Source: Ruminococcus sp.
GTDB taxonomy: Bacteria; Bacillota; Clostridia; Lachnospirales; Lachnospiraceae
Length of the DNA: 64,000 bases
Direction of reading: 5' to 3'
Assembly: GCA_023663085.1 (NCBI GenBank)
Contig: JAMPIB010000002.1
Location: 62,001-126,000, forward strand
Shown piece after piece: positions 43,619 through 52,521 of this stretch (the stretch's first letter is position 1; each line of letters begins with the position of its first letter). Under the pieces are notes generated by a model. That model searched no databases and was not told where the DNA came from. It saw nothing but the letters and a program-made list of their open reading frames with translations. The translations under genes were made by a program, and so were the position numbers.

Positions 43619-44443
43619 TTATCTGGAGATCTTAAGAAACAACTCATTGATCCCCTCATAAAATCCAACCGTTACGATAGTCCTTCCTTCTCCCATTCCT
43701 GGAAAGACATACTTTTTAAAATAAGGCGTTGTTTCTAAAAGCGGATTGTCCGACTCGTACGGTTCCGGAGAACCGAGTCCCATATAGCCGCTCCACGCCT
43801 CTATGACCGCGTCCGTGTCGATATCTTCCCAGAGAAGAGACGTTCTGACATAAAACTCATACATCTTACCGTCATCCGCACCGATATAGGCGTCGATCAG
43901 ACGGTTTTCCTTATTGGCGTTAGTCTGGCTGTTAGAAAGACTCAGTTTCCAGACGGCAATATTATTGCGCGGTTCCAGAACATCTATTGCCGAATAAAGA
44001 ATGGCATCATAGGAAGGCGCCATGATCTTTCTGACCGCCTCCGGCATAACGCCCGCTTCTTTTAAAATATCCATAGCCTCATTACAGGTCTCATAGATCT
44101 GTTCATCCGTGATCTCCATATCGGAAGGGTTTTTATAATTGGCGATAAAAGCATACGAACCTTCAATATCCTGATAAATCCCCGTATCGCCTGCATGTGT
44201 CAGGACGTTTTGTTCGCTTTCCGCCACGCTCTGGCTGTCCAGACAGCGGGAAAGGATATAAAGTTTTTCATTATTATTTAATTTATAACGATACCCCGCT
44301 CCGGCTTCTTCTACAGCCTGCGCATGGATCTCGTTCAACATGCTCTTATCCTGATATCGGGCCAGTCTTTCCGGCCCCCAGATAGAAAGTGCCACCGCCA
44401 GCACCGCGAACAAAATAAATATGGATATTTTCACTCTATACAT
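43619..44443 (-). CDS. Membrane-anchored extracytoplasmic protein of unknown function
   Basis: A 274-residue protein: one N-terminal membrane helix (VKISIFILFAVLAVALSIWG) and an extracytoplasmic domain of about 245 residues with no family I recognise. It contains a helical region (about 100-135) and a mixed alpha/beta C-terminus (IDAYIGADDGKMYEFYVRTSLL...). TGGAGG precedes the ATG. It is the last gene of a minus-strand operon (47648 exported protein, regulator, kinase, this gene), 24 bases after the kinase stop. By analogy with YycH/YycI-type proteins it may modulate the kinase, but this is inference from position and topology. Confidence 0.7.
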   Translation of the reverse strand: MYRVKISIFILFAVLAVALSIWGPERLARYQDKSMLNEIHAQAVEEAGAGYRYKLNNNEKLYILSRCLDSQSVAESEQNVLTHAGDTGIYQDIEGSYAFIANYKNPSDMEITDEQIYETCNEAMDILKEAGVMPEAVRKIMAPSYDAILYSAIDVLEPRNNIAVWKLSLSNSQTNANKENRLIDAYIGADDGKMYEFYVRTSLLWEDIDTDAVIEAWSGYMGLGSPEPYESDNPLLETTPYFKKYVFPGMGEGRTIVTVGFYEGINELFLKISR

Positions 44444-44467
44444 CTTTTGCCTCCATTCGCCGCCGTC

Positions 44468-45868
44468 CTACAACGCCTGCGGCAATACGAAACTAAAGCA
44501 GGAACCTTCCCCGGCTTCACTCTCTATCGCAAGTTCGCTATGGTGGATCTTCAATATCTCCACGCATAACGCCAGTCCAAGACCCGCGCCGTTTTTGCTC
44601 CTTGCACGGGATTTATCCACCATATAAAAGGCTTTGGTGATCTTATGCAGTTCTTCTTCCGGAATGCCGATCCCGTAGTCCCCGACTGCAAACCGGTATC
44701 CTTTTTCCGTATTATGACCGCTTATCTCGATGCGGCCGCCGGATTCCGAAGCCTTCGCAGCATTATCGATCAGATTCACAAGTACGGTCTTGATCAGATT
44801 GATCTCCGCCAGAAACTCACCCTGCTCATATGCAAAAACAAACTCCATATCCCGGCTGCCCGTAAACATGTCCTGTAAATACGCAAAAACAGGTTCCGCC
44901 GGAACTTTCTGCATTTCCGCCTCTTCTTTGCCTGCAACAATGATGTCCAGAAGACGCAGGGACATAGCCTCTAATCTTTTGCCCTCGGTATAGATATAGT
45001 TGGCGGACATGATGCTCTTTTCTTCATCCATTTTATGCGAACGCAGCATATCAGCATAACCGATGATCGCTGTCAGCGGCGTTTTTAATTCATGTGCAAA
45101 AGCCCCCATAAATTCTTCTCTGGCCTCGATCTCTTCTTCCAGCTTCTCAATATTCTGCTCAAGCGCCCCCGCCATACTGTTAAAATCCTGCGTCAACTGT
45201 CCCAGTTCATCCTGACTGACCTGTCTGGCACGGTATGCGTAATCTCCGGCCGCCATACGTTTCGTCGCTTCTGTCAGGATTCGGACGGGTTTGGTCAGCA
45301 AAGAAGAGATAAAGTGCATGATGATCGTTCCGACAAGAAGCATGACTAATGTTACCCGCCGGTACAGGGAAAATCCGAGAGCCCGTTCGGTAAATACCTC
45401 GGAAACATCCCTCATATTTTCCAGATAAAGTATCCTGTTCATGGCGTTTACAGTCGTTCCGGTATGCACATAATATTTATCCCCCGCTGCGATGATCCGG
45501 TAAGTCTTATTACCCGCATCGGTCTGCTTTAACAATTCATCATCCATTTCAAAACCATCGCTTGCATACAGCACGGTCTTCTCTTCATCCGAGATACGGA
45601 TCAGCCTGCCCGTGCTCTGCCCGCCTCTTTCGATATTGGCCGCGATCTCTTCCACCGTATTATCCGGCAGTACGCTGTATTTGGCCGGCACACTTAAAGC
45701 CGCCGTTTCAAAGGCGAATCCAAGGATGCTGCTCTCGTCCATAGCCTGCCCTACTTCTCTTTCCAGAGACGTTTCAAACACATAATTCACAAAATAAAAT
45801 CCGCTGAATCCCAGCGCAAGCGCCATGACAATGATCATCCACAGCAAAATCTTCAAGGAAAATTTCAT
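44468..45868 (-). CDS. Sensor histidine kinase (HAMP-containing)
   Basis: A 466-residue kinase with two membrane helices (about 7-28 and 172-192), an extracytoplasmic sensor of about 140 residues, a HAMP domain, and His259 in FMGAFAHELKTPLTAIIGYADML. The ATPase domain shows NLIDNAAKASES, GDYGIGIPEEELHKI and GAGLGLALCVEIL. The regulator stop and kinase start overlap (TGATG), with GAGG upstream; a GTG one codon earlier is possible. It pairs with the regulator at 45868-46524 and is flanked by two exported proteins of unknown function, which may feed it a signal. Confidence 0.93.
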   Translation of the reverse strand: MKFSLKILLWMIIVMALALGFSGFYFVNYVFETSLEREVGQAMDESSILGFAFETAALSVPAKYSVLPDNTVEEIAANIERGGQSTGRLIRISDEEKTVLYASDGFEMDDELLKQTDAGNKTYRIIAAGDKYYVHTGTTVNAMNRILYLENMRDVSEVFTERALGFSLYRRVTLVMLLVGTIIMHFISSLLTKPVRILTEATKRMAAGDYAYRARQVSQDELGQLTQDFNSMAGALEQNIEKLEEEIEAREEFMGAFAHELKTPLTAIIGYADMLRSHKMDEEKSIMSANYIYTEGKRLEAMSLRLLDIIVAGKEEAEMQKVPAEPVFAYLQDMFTGSRDMEFVFAYEQGEFLAEINLIKTVLVNLIDNAAKASESGGRIEISGHNTEKGYRFAVGDYGIGIPEEELHKITKAFYMVDKSRARSKNGAGLGLALCVEILKIHHSELAIESEAGEGSCFSFVLPQAL

Positions 45869-46524
45869 CACGATACCTCTAAACGGTAACCCACTTTATA
45901 TACGGCTACCAGATTGTGCTCCCAGCCGAGCTTTTTACGCAGACGTTGTACGTGCAGGTCCAGTGTGCGGCTGTCGCCATAATATTCTTCTTCCCAGACC
46001 TTTTCATAAAGCGTCTCCCGAAACAATGCCACATTTTTATTTTTCATAAAAAGTACCAAAAGTCCGAATTCCTTATTCGTCAGTTCAACCGGCGCTCCCG
46101 CCCGTGTTACCCTGTGCGCCTCGACATCCACGACAACGTCTCCTACGGTCAGCCTCTGCTCCGCCTTGCTGTAACGCCTCAGCACCGCTTCTACTCTGGC
46201 GACTAACTCTACCACGTCAAACGGTTTTACGAGATAATCATCGGCTCCCAGTTTTAAGCCTTTTACCCGGTCTTTCACCTCATGCCTGGCCGTGATAAAA
46301 ATAACGGGAACGCCAAGCGGACGTATATACTCCATCACATCATACCCATCCGCCCCCGGCAGCATGATATCCAGCAAGACCAGATCATAAGTCTCCTGCT
46401 CGATCTTAGCGATCGCCTCCATGCCATCCTGCACCGCCGTACAATGATAGCCCGCGGAAGACAGGTTCAGATCTATCAGGTCACAGATTGCCTTTTCATC
46501 ATCTACTATCAGTATCTTTATCAT
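45868..46524 (-). CDS. OmpR-family response regulator
   Basis: A 218-residue regulator: receiver with Asp52 (LVLLDIMLPGADGYDVM), VIFITA and LVKPFD, then the winged helix (VELTNKEFGLLVLFMKNKNVALFR...SRTLDLHVQRLRKKLG...VYKVGYRLEVS). ATG 46524 overlaps the upstream gene's TGA (ATGA); the 78 extra residues of the longer frame belong to that gene's sequence and are discarded. It is the regulator nearest the 11-bp array at 43553 and a candidate for binding both arrays. Confidence 0.94.
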   Translation of the reverse strand: MIKILIVDDEKAICDLIDLNLSSAGYHCTAVQDGMEAIAKIEQETYDLVLLDIMLPGADGYDVMEYIRPLGVPVIFITARHEVKDRVKGLKLGADDYLVKPFDVVELVARVEAVLRRYSKAEQRLTVGDVVVDVEAHRVTRAGAPVELTNKEFGLLVLFMKNKNVALFRETLYEKVWEEEYYGDSRTLDLHVQRLRKKLGWEHNLVAVYKVGYRLEVS

Positions 46525-47648
46525 CCTTCTGATTTCCACCCCCAATAAGCGCGTGCTTTTTCTATCAGTAACTCCATAGTGTCCTCGTCGCCGCACCGGT
46601 ATCTGTCCTTGATATCCGTATCCACCGAAAATCCCCCGGTTCTTTGATAATAGATAGAATAATCCGGTACTACGACAAGTTCTCCCTCTTCTCCCTCGTA
46701 ACTGTATCTTGCCAGTATCACGATATCTTTCAGACCATCTCCGTCGATATCCCGGCAATTAATACCTTTGAGCGCATATAAATTATCGTAATCCCCCATT
46801 GGCTGTAAACTGGAAATAATATCTCCCTGCTCGTTCACCAGATAGATCATGAAAATATCGCTGTTGGAGATGCGGTATGTTCCCGGTACAACCTGTAAAC
46901 GTCCCAGTTTCTCAAAAGTCCTGAAATAACATTGTTCTGAAATGATATAAAACCCTTTTGCCAACAGTTCATTTAACGTAGTCGCCGTATATAAAAACTC
47001 CGTAGACCTGCCATCCCGCACAAAAGCGGTTATCACCTCCGCGTTTTTATTCATGCCAAAACGATTGATCTTCTCCGAGATCCTGTAATCCCTGTAAAAA
47101 CCTGCCTGCTGCCTGCTCTGAAACAATACGTCCCCGACTTTATAAGTCTTGCCGGCAGAACTTTCCTCTGTTCCCACACAGGAAGTGATCAGAATGATAT
47201 CCATGCGCCCATCCTTATCCAGATCCCGGAACGACACCGCGGCGATATCACAATCCGGCTGCTTCATCGCCCCAAGCACACGGCTATTCGTTTCCAGCTG
47301 ATCTGTCCCGTAAATCACAGTATTTTTTTCATCCACAAAAAACAGGGCCAGGCGGTGATACTTTTTATCAAACGCCGGGATCATGGATACCTCTCCATAT
47401 CCCGTGATCTCTATCGGAAAAATCTGATCTTCCACTATCTCAAATCCGTTTGCCATAATATCCGCTCTATATTCTATAGCCTTTAGGCGTGCCATGTACT
47501 CCTGATATTCCGATAAAATATCCTCTTCCACTTTCTGCGCATCTTCCGCCGCCTGTACCTGTAGCGTAAGACAGACCCCCGGACATGCAGTAAGCAAAAA
47601 AAGGCACATTATATTTTTTATGTATTTTACTGTTTTTATGTATCTCAA
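46521..47648 (-). CDS. Exported protein with two FG-GAP/VCBS-like calcium-binding motifs
   Basis: A 375-residue protein. TTG is the likely start: GGAGGCGGCAGT lies directly before it, and the frame then gives a signal peptide (about 10-33, NIMCLFLLTACPGVCLTLQVQAA). The mature part contains two Asp-rich loops of the FG-GAP/VCBS type, FRDLDKDGRMDIILITS and CRDIDGDGLKDIVILAR, usually found as blades in propeller proteins and in calcium loops. It is the first gene of the operon with the regulator, kinase and 43619 gene, so it may be a sensor accessory; this is inference. Divergent from the YtrA-type ABC operon. Confidence 0.75.
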   Translation of the reverse strand: MRYIKTVKYIKNIMCLFLLTACPGVCLTLQVQAAEDAQKVEEDILSEYQEYMARLKAIEYRADIMANGFEIVEDQIFPIEITGYGEVSMIPAFDKKYHRLALFFVDEKNTVIYGTDQLETNSRVLGAMKQPDCDIAAVSFRDLDKDGRMDIILITSCVGTEESSAGKTYKVGDVLFQSRQQAGFYRDYRISEKINRFGMNKNAEVITAFVRDGRSTEFLYTATTLNELLAKGFYIISEQCYFRTFEKLGRLQVVPGTYRISNSDIFMIYLVNEQGDIISSLQPMGDYDNLYALKGINCRDIDGDGLKDIVILARYSYEGEEGELVVVPDYSIYYQRTGGFSVDTDIKDRYRCGDEDTMELLIEKARAYWGWKSEG

Positions 47649-47779
47649 ACTGCCGCCTCCGGTTCTCTGCGGGATTTATCTGCTGCTGCCCCTGCGGCAT
47701 ATGACTATGCAGGATTAATATGATTATACACTATGAAACAGGTACGTGAAAATAAAATTTTTATTTTCCCACAAACCTG

Positions 47780-47833
47780 TTGACAAAACTGTATATGTAG
47801 TGTATATATTTATATATACTGTTTATGTACAGT
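47780..47833 (+). promoter_or_regulatory. Promoter with overlapping GntR/YtrA-type operators
   Basis: TTGACA (47780-47785), 17 bases, TATATA (47803-47808). A near-perfect inverted repeat spans 47799-47820 (outer arms AGTGTA and TATACT) and covers the -10 box. A second inverted repeat, ACTGT-N6-ACAGT, spans 47818-47833. This is the expected layout for repression by the GntR-type protein encoded third in the operon. Confidence 0.75.
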
Positions 47834-47883
47834 TTTATTCTTATATACAAAGGTCACTTCATAACGGAAAAAGGAGAAAAGCA

Positions 47884-48855
47884 ATGTTGCAGGTCAGGCA
47901 TTTGTATAAAAAATTAACGGACAAAAAGCATATATTTACCATAAAAGACATCACATTTCATCTTCCCGGAGGACATATATGCGGCCTCATCGGAGAAAAC
48001 GGCGCAGGCAAGTCCTCTCTGATCCATCTGTTATGTGGCTTGTATGAAGCGGATAATGGTGAGATCATAATAGATAGCTGCTCCATGACTGCGATGGAGG
48101 ACGAAGCAAGGAGCAGACTGGGTCTGGTGTTAAACGAGAGTTTTTATGATAAGAAAATGACTCTGGAAAAGATTGGTCTTTACTATGGCGCTATGTACAG
48201 CCAGTTTTCCATGGATCAGTATCTGCAACTGCTCTCCCGTTTCCATCTGGACAGAAAAAGTAAATACGGAACCTTGTCTAAGGGTATGACCACCAAGGTA
48301 CAGCTGGCTTTTGCACTGTCCCACAACGCCAGATGCTTTCTCTTTGATGAGCCTACAGCAGGTCTTGACAAAGAATTTCGCGAGGAATTCCTGAAAATAT
48401 GTGCAGAGCTGGTAGCAGATGGAGAACGGAGCATCCTGATCTCATCGCACATCACCGGAGATCTGGACAGGATAGCGGACTATATCGGATATATCCAACA
48501 GGGAAAGCTGCTGTTCTTCTGCGCTAAAGAATATCTGAGCGACAGATTCCTGATCGTCACGGGAGAAGATTACAAATGCCGGCTGATCAACAAAGACGCC
48601 ATTGTTTATATGGAAAAGGGCAGGTACAGCACCTCGGCGATGGTGGCCTGCGGCAGAAGATTTCCGGCGGATAAAGAATTGGAGTGCCATGTGCCGGACA
48701 TAGGAGAATTCATGTATTACTTTGTAAAAGGAGGACGGGAACATGCCGAAGCTATTGCAGAAAAGTTTATGGAAGTACCTGATCAACATGACAATGGGTA
48801 TTGTAGGAATGATCCTGGTCTGGCTTTTGCTCGATTGGATCATCAGCAGGGATGA
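47884..48855 (+). CDS. ABC transporter ATP-binding protein (YtrB-like) with long 3' overlap
   Basis: A 323-residue ATPase: Walker A GENGAGKSS, signature LSKGMTTKVQLA, Walker B CFLFDEPT, and a C-terminal domain of about 85 residues. AAAGGAG precedes ATG 47884; the upstream part of the open frame covers the promoter and is excluded. The frame overlaps the following permease gene by 113 bases. The last 37 or so residues (AEAIAEKFMEVPDQHDNGYCRND...) look unlike a normal ATPase end, so a small frameshift may have extended the gene. First gene of a five-gene operon (ATPase, permease, GntR regulator, ATPase, permease). Confidence 0.9.
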   Translation: MLQVRHLYKKLTDKKHIFTIKDITFHLPGGHICGLIGENGAGKSSLIHLLCGLYEADNGEIIIDSCSMTAMEDEARSRLGLVLNESFYDKKMTLEKIGLYYGAMYSQFSMDQYLQLLSRFHLDRKSKYGTLSKGMTTKVQLAFALSHNARCFLFDEPTAGLDKEFREEFLKICAELVADGERSILISSHITGDLDRIADYIGYIQQGKLLFFCAKEYLSDRFLIVTGEDYKCRLINKDAIVYMEKGRYSTSAMVACGRRFPADKELECHVPDIGEFMYYFVKGGREHAEAIAEKFMEVPDQHDNGYCRNDPGLAFARLDHQQG

Positions 48856-49408
48856 CAGTACTATTTATGTCCCTTTTGGTTTCATGTGCGTTCCTTTTAT
48901 GCAGTTTATATACAGCAGCAGCGGCAATCTTCTGGTTATGGATGATTATTTCTATATTGCTCCCTATTCCCGTAAGCAGAGAAAGGCACTGTTTGAAAAA
49001 TATTTCAGGAGACAGTTTCTTTCGGGATGTGCGCTTGCAACAGCATGGTATTTTTGCACTTATCTTTATACAGCGGCTGCAGGAGCATCCATTCATCCGG
49101 CAAAAATAATATTTGCCATGACAGTGCAATGCTGTGTGTATTATCAAATGCTGTTTTTAGGATATTACCGGCCGCGCCTGCTGACAACGATCGTGGCACT
49201 CACTACCTTTCTGATAGGCGGCGGCATCCTTACAGGGATGATGGAAGATCCGGCAATGACTTTGGCCGACTATATCATGATGGCTGTACTTGGCGTAATA
49301 TGTGCAGCCGCAGCCCTTGTGCTCCGACTCAAATATTATGAGCAGATGATAGACTGCCATTCCTGTTATGAATCGAGCAGGAAAGCTGACCGTGGTTTTT
49401 CAAAATGA
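48743..49408 (+). CDS. Putative ABC transporter permease subunit
   Basis: A 221-residue membrane protein with about six hydrophobic helices and no sequence motif beyond that. It starts inside the ATPase gene, but AAAGGAGG lies 8 bases before ATG 48743, so the start is well supported. It is encoded between its ATPase partner and the GntR regulator. Similar small permeases are found in Ytr-type operons induced by cell-wall antibiotics; the transported molecule is unknown. Confidence 0.75.
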   Translation: MPKLLQKSLWKYLINMTMGIVGMILVWLLLDWIISRDDSTIYVPFGFMCVPFMQFIYSSSGNLLVMDDYFYIAPYSRKQRKALFEKYFRRQFLSGCALATAWYFCTYLYTAAAGASIHPAKIIFAMTVQCCVYYQMLFLGYYRPRLLTTIVALTTFLIGGGILTGMMEDPAMTLADYIMMAVLGVICAAAALVLRLKYYEQMIDCHSCYESSRKADRGFSK

Positions 49409-49463
49409 GGAAAGCAACTGCCGATGTCAGGGCATGACACGAAATGTGAAGAGAGGATTACAG

Positions 49464-49838
49464 ATGAAAATATTGATTTCCAAAACTGTTCACACACCCA
49501 TCTACGAGCAGATCGTAAACCAGCTCCGGGACGCTGTAGTAAAGGGAGAGTTGGCTGCGGGAGAGGGAATCCCTTCTATCAGGGCGCTGGCCAGAGATCT
49601 CCAGGTCAGCGTCATCACCACCAAACGCGCCTACGAAGAGTTGGAGCGGGAAGGTGTGATTGAATCCATTCCCGGCCGGGGCTTCTATATCTGCACACAG
49701 CATAACGACCATCTGAGGGAAAAACAGATGATGAATCTGGAAAAACAGTTTTCCGACCTGATTCTGGAAAGCAAAAGGGCAGGCATGAATCTGGACGATA
49801 TGATAGAGATGATTAAGGTTTTATATGAGGAGAATTAA
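49464..49838 (+). CDS. GntR-family regulator, YtrA subfamily
   Basis: A 124-residue repressor. The winged helix covers the first 75 residues (PIYEQIVNQLRDAVVKGELAAGEGIPSIRALARDLQVSVITTKRAYEELEREGVIESIPGRGFYI). A short helical C-terminal tail for dimerisation follows, with no effector domain, which is the YtrA type. AGAGGA precedes ATG 49464. It lies inside the ABC operon and should bind the inverted repeats at 47799-47833, repressing its own operon until a cell-envelope signal relieves it. Confidence 0.92.
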   Translation: MKILISKTVHTPIYEQIVNQLRDAVVKGELAAGEGIPSIRALARDLQVSVITTKRAYEELEREGVIESIPGRGFYICTQHNDHLREKQMMNLEKQFSDLILESKRAGMNLDDMIEMIKVLYEEN

Positions 49839-49839
49839 T

Positions 49840-50490
49840 ATGGAGGATGTGTTGATCCGCATGGAGAATGCGGCCATAAGCTTTAAAAACTTTTCCATGA
49901 GTCCCATAAACATGGAACTTCCCAGGGGGTATATCATCGGGATCCAGGGCCCTAACGGAGCGGGAAAGAGTACTTTGTTGAAAATGATCCTGGGTAACTT
50001 TAAGAAAATGCAGGGAACCATTGAGATCGACGGCATGGACGTGCAAAAAGACCGCAGGACACTCCTGGAAAAAACAGGTGTGATATCAGACGAAAGGGTA
50101 TTTTTTGAAGATGAGAATGCTCTGAAAAACGAAGCGTATTTCAGCGTTTATTATCCGGACTGGGATGGAGAGGAATACCGAAGGATGCTTGAAAAGCTGG
50201 GGATACCTGCAGGCAGAACTATACACGCTTTGTCCGCAGGCGAACGGATCAAGTTTCAGCTGGCATTTTCCGCAGCCTACCGCCCCAGACTTTTGGTGTT
50301 GGATGAACCCACCGCCGGACTGGATCCCGTATTCCGAAATGATTTTTTGAAGATATTGCAGGACTTTGTGGCGGATTATGAAACCACCATATTACTGGCA
50401 ACCCATCTGGATGAGGATCTGGACAAAGTGGCGGACTATATCATAGATGTGGCGCAGGGCACATGTACCCTGCGGGAATCAGGGCTTTAA
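49840..50490 (+). CDS. ABC transporter ATP-binding protein (second in operon)
   Basis: A compact 216-residue ATPase: Walker A GPNGAGKST, signature LSAGERIKFQLA (a non-canonical LSAGE form), Walker B LLVLDEPT, then ATHLDEDL with the switch His. GAGGAG precedes ATG 49840, one base after the GntR stop codon. It pairs with the small permease that follows. Both ATPases of the operon lack the classic LSGGQ, as is common in this exporter group. Confidence 0.9.
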   Translation: MEDVLIRMENAAISFKNFSMSPINMELPRGYIIGIQGPNGAGKSTLLKMILGNFKKMQGTIEIDGMDVQKDRRTLLEKTGVISDERVFFEDENALKNEAYFSVYYPDWDGEEYRRMLEKLGIPAGRTIHALSAGERIKFQLAFSAAYRPRLLVLDEPTAGLDPVFRNDFLKILQDFVADYETTILLATHLDEDLDKVADYIIDVAQGTCTLRESGL

Positions 50491-50527
50491 AATGGGAAAA
50501 AGAGTAAAGAAACAGCGAGGTACAGAG

Positions 50528-51049
50528 ATGGATTTTAAACAGCTTGTAGCGAAGGAACGCTCTGAAAAAGCAGAAAGAATAAAGAAAGAAACGTCTGGCT
50601 GTCAGATCATTTATTCTTGGGGCGCAGGATTCAGCCTGTTTATATTTATGCTTTTCGGACTAGATATGGACATGAGTGATGTAAAGTCGTTTATTATGAT
50701 AATCCTGGGAATTGCAGTCTGCTATATCAGTTTTAACAAATACCTGTATTACTGTAAGGAAAACGGGAAATTTAACAATAATATTTTTGCCAAATATCAA
50801 TACATACCTGTAGATATCCGAAAGATTTTCTGGGCTAAGGCAGTCATAGCCGGACAGAATATATTGGGATTTACATTGTCCGGACAAATACTCTCGCTCT
50901 TTGTCGTGGCCATAAATCCAGGCAACGAAGGAGCAGCGATCACAGATCTGCATGTATGGATTCCCTTGATGACCGGAGTCATTACACTGATATTATTGTT
51001 GCTGAATATGTCCGCCGCGTGCAAAAAGCCAAACAGTATTAATTTGTGA
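50528..51049 (+). CDS. Small membrane protein, putative ABC permease subunit
   Basis: A 173-residue protein with four hydrophobic segments (starting near residues 29, 46, 103 and 139) and a charged N-terminus. ATG 50528 has GAGGTACAGAG upstream; an in-frame ATG at 50492 is a less likely start. It is last in the YtrA-type operon, after its presumed ATPase. It converges on the radical SAM gene with 5 bases between stop codons. No family motif is recognised; the permease role is inferred from topology and position. Confidence 0.65.
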   Translation: MDFKQLVAKERSEKAERIKKETSGCQIIYSWGAGFSLFIFMLFGLDMDMSDVKSFIMIILGIAVCYISFNKYLYYCKENGKFNNNIFAKYQYIPVDIRKIFWAKAVIAGQNILGFTLSGQILSLFVVAINPGNEGAAITDLHVWIPLMTGVITLILLLLNMSAACKKPNSINL

Positions 51050-51054
51050 GCGGA

Positions 51055-51942
51055 TTACTGTCCAGAGTGCTGGTAAAACAAACTCAACTGCTCGTAACCC
51101 TTATCCTCCGGGAACTCGTGGAAATAGGCAAATAACTCATTTACATCACAAACTATATTATGTTTCCGGCATTCGGTCTGGAGCAGGCACATAAGTTCTT
51201 TGCTATGTTCGCTGGCTATTTCATACTGATAAGCGTATTTCTGATGGTACTTTTCATGCAGGCCGGGAAAATGTCTGTTGAGAGCGGCATAAAAATATTC
51301 GCGGCTGCCTTCCCGCAGCGTCATGCCGATATCAAAACACAAGATACCATATACTTTGGCCTGTATGCAGTAATCCAGAATACCTCTTATATTTTCTTCG
51401 GTATCGTTTATATAGGGTAAAAGGGGCGTCATCCAGACTACGGTCGGTATATCATTTTCCGCCATAATCTGTAAGACCTCGAAGCGCCTCTTTGTTGTAC
51501 AGACATGCGGTTCAATGATCCGGCAAAGACCTTCATCATAAGTCGTAAGCGTCATTTCCACTACACATTTGGCCTTGCGGTTAATGCTCCGTAACAGGTC
51601 TAAGTCCCGTAAGATCAGATCTGACTTTGTCTGGATAGCAAGTCCATATCCGTACTCGTCTATCAATTCCAGACAGCGTCTGGTCAGTCCAAGTTTTTCT
51701 TCGCAATGCATATAAGGGTCACACATGGCGCCGGTTCCGATCATACATTTCCTGCGTTTGGAGCGGAGCGCCTTTTCCAATAACTGCGGCGCGTTCTGTT
51801 TGACCTCGATATCCTCGAAATCATGCGTAAACTGATAGCACTTACTCCGGCTGTCGCAGTATATACAGCCATGTGTACAGCCGCGGTAAAGATTCATGCC
51901 GTTTTCCGATGATAAAATTCCTTTTGCGTCTACGAAGTGCAT
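51055..51942 (-). CDS. Radical SAM protein (SPL-like / Rv2578c family)
   Basis: A 295-residue radical SAM enzyme. The cluster motif is C22-x3-C26-x2-C29 in YRGCTHGCIYCDSRS, followed by MIGTGAMCDPYMHCEEKLGLTRRCLE and TKSDLILRDLDLL, as in the spore-photoproduct-lyase-like/Rv2578c group. Its reaction is not known; the group is sometimes called DNA repair photolyase-like. AGGAGTCC precedes the ATG. The gene overlaps the deleted Rpn gene's 3' end by 13 bases. Confidence 0.9.
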   Translation of the reverse strand: MHFVDAKGILSSENGMNLYRGCTHGCIYCDSRSKCYQFTHDFEDIEVKQNAPQLLEKALRSKRRKCMIGTGAMCDPYMHCEEKLGLTRRCLELIDEYGYGLAIQTKSDLILRDLDLLRSINRKAKCVVEMTLTTYDEGLCRIIEPHVCTTKRRFEVLQIMAENDIPTVVWMTPLLPYINDTEENIRGILDYCIQAKVYGILCFDIGMTLREGSREYFYAALNRHFPGLHEKYHQKYAYQYEIASEHSKELMCLLQTECRKHNIVCDVNELFAYFHEFPEDKGYEQLSLFYQHSGQ

Positions 51943-52521
51943 TTTGAGGACTCCTCTTGATTGGCGACATATGAATCTGTCTTTTGTGCCGTCAGTAATT
52001 GGTATATTTTTTCACAATCATACTCAGGTGCACATTCTTTGGCGATTTCACAGATAGATTCCACCAGAGGCAGCTTCTCTTCCAGTTCGTCTGCTATCTG
52101 ATCGGGCGCCTTGCCTTTTTTTATTTTCAGACAGATTTGCGTGATCAGCTTGATATTACTTCCACGCTCTATTCCTCTTGCTATTCCTTTTCGCTCCCCG
52201 TCATTCCATATCATTTCACCAAGTACCGTCATACTTAGCGCCTCCTTTATCTCATCCAATTCTATTTTCTTTAAAAATTTGCAGGCAAAGGCATAGAGCA
52301 CAGCCTCCATACGCTGCTTGTCATCGTCCGGCAGACGAACATTTTCTCTGCCAAGCAATTCCATGACCGCCAGTATCCTCTCTTTCACGCTGCTCGGTCG
52401 GCAACATTCGGATAATCTTCTTTTTGATCTTGAAATACGGAAGAAGTTCCTTTCCAAAATACATTCCGGCACTCTTCAGGGCCTTGTCCTCCAACTGCAA
52501 TTTGGAGTAATCATTTGTCAT
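51930..52521 (-). pseudogene. Rpn-family nuclease gene with internal deletion and frameshift
   Basis: The first 42 or so codons after a good ribosome site (AAAGGAG) at ATG 52521 give a typical N-terminus (MTNDYSKLQLEDKALKSAGMYFGKELLPYF, then KIKKKIIRMLPTE). The frame then runs out, while another frame opens at once with the family's C-terminal half (SSVKERILAVMELLGRENVRLPDDDKQRMEAVLYAF...GERKGIARGIERGSNIKLITQICLKIKKGK). About 150 residues carrying the PD-(D/E)XK core are missing. The simplest explanation is an internal deletion near 52390 that also shifted the frame. The 3' fragment (51930-52472) is still open but probably not functional. Confidence 0.7.

Noticed and set aside
46525..46758. 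Extended N-terminus of the response regulator at 45868.
   Set aside because: The extra 78 codons are Arg-rich, lie inside the upstream exported-protein gene in another frame and precede a normal regulator start with an ATGA overlap.
47746..47883. Longer start for the first ATPase of the YtrA-type operon.
   Set aside because: It would place the promoter and operators inside the protein; AAAGGAG precedes ATG 47884.
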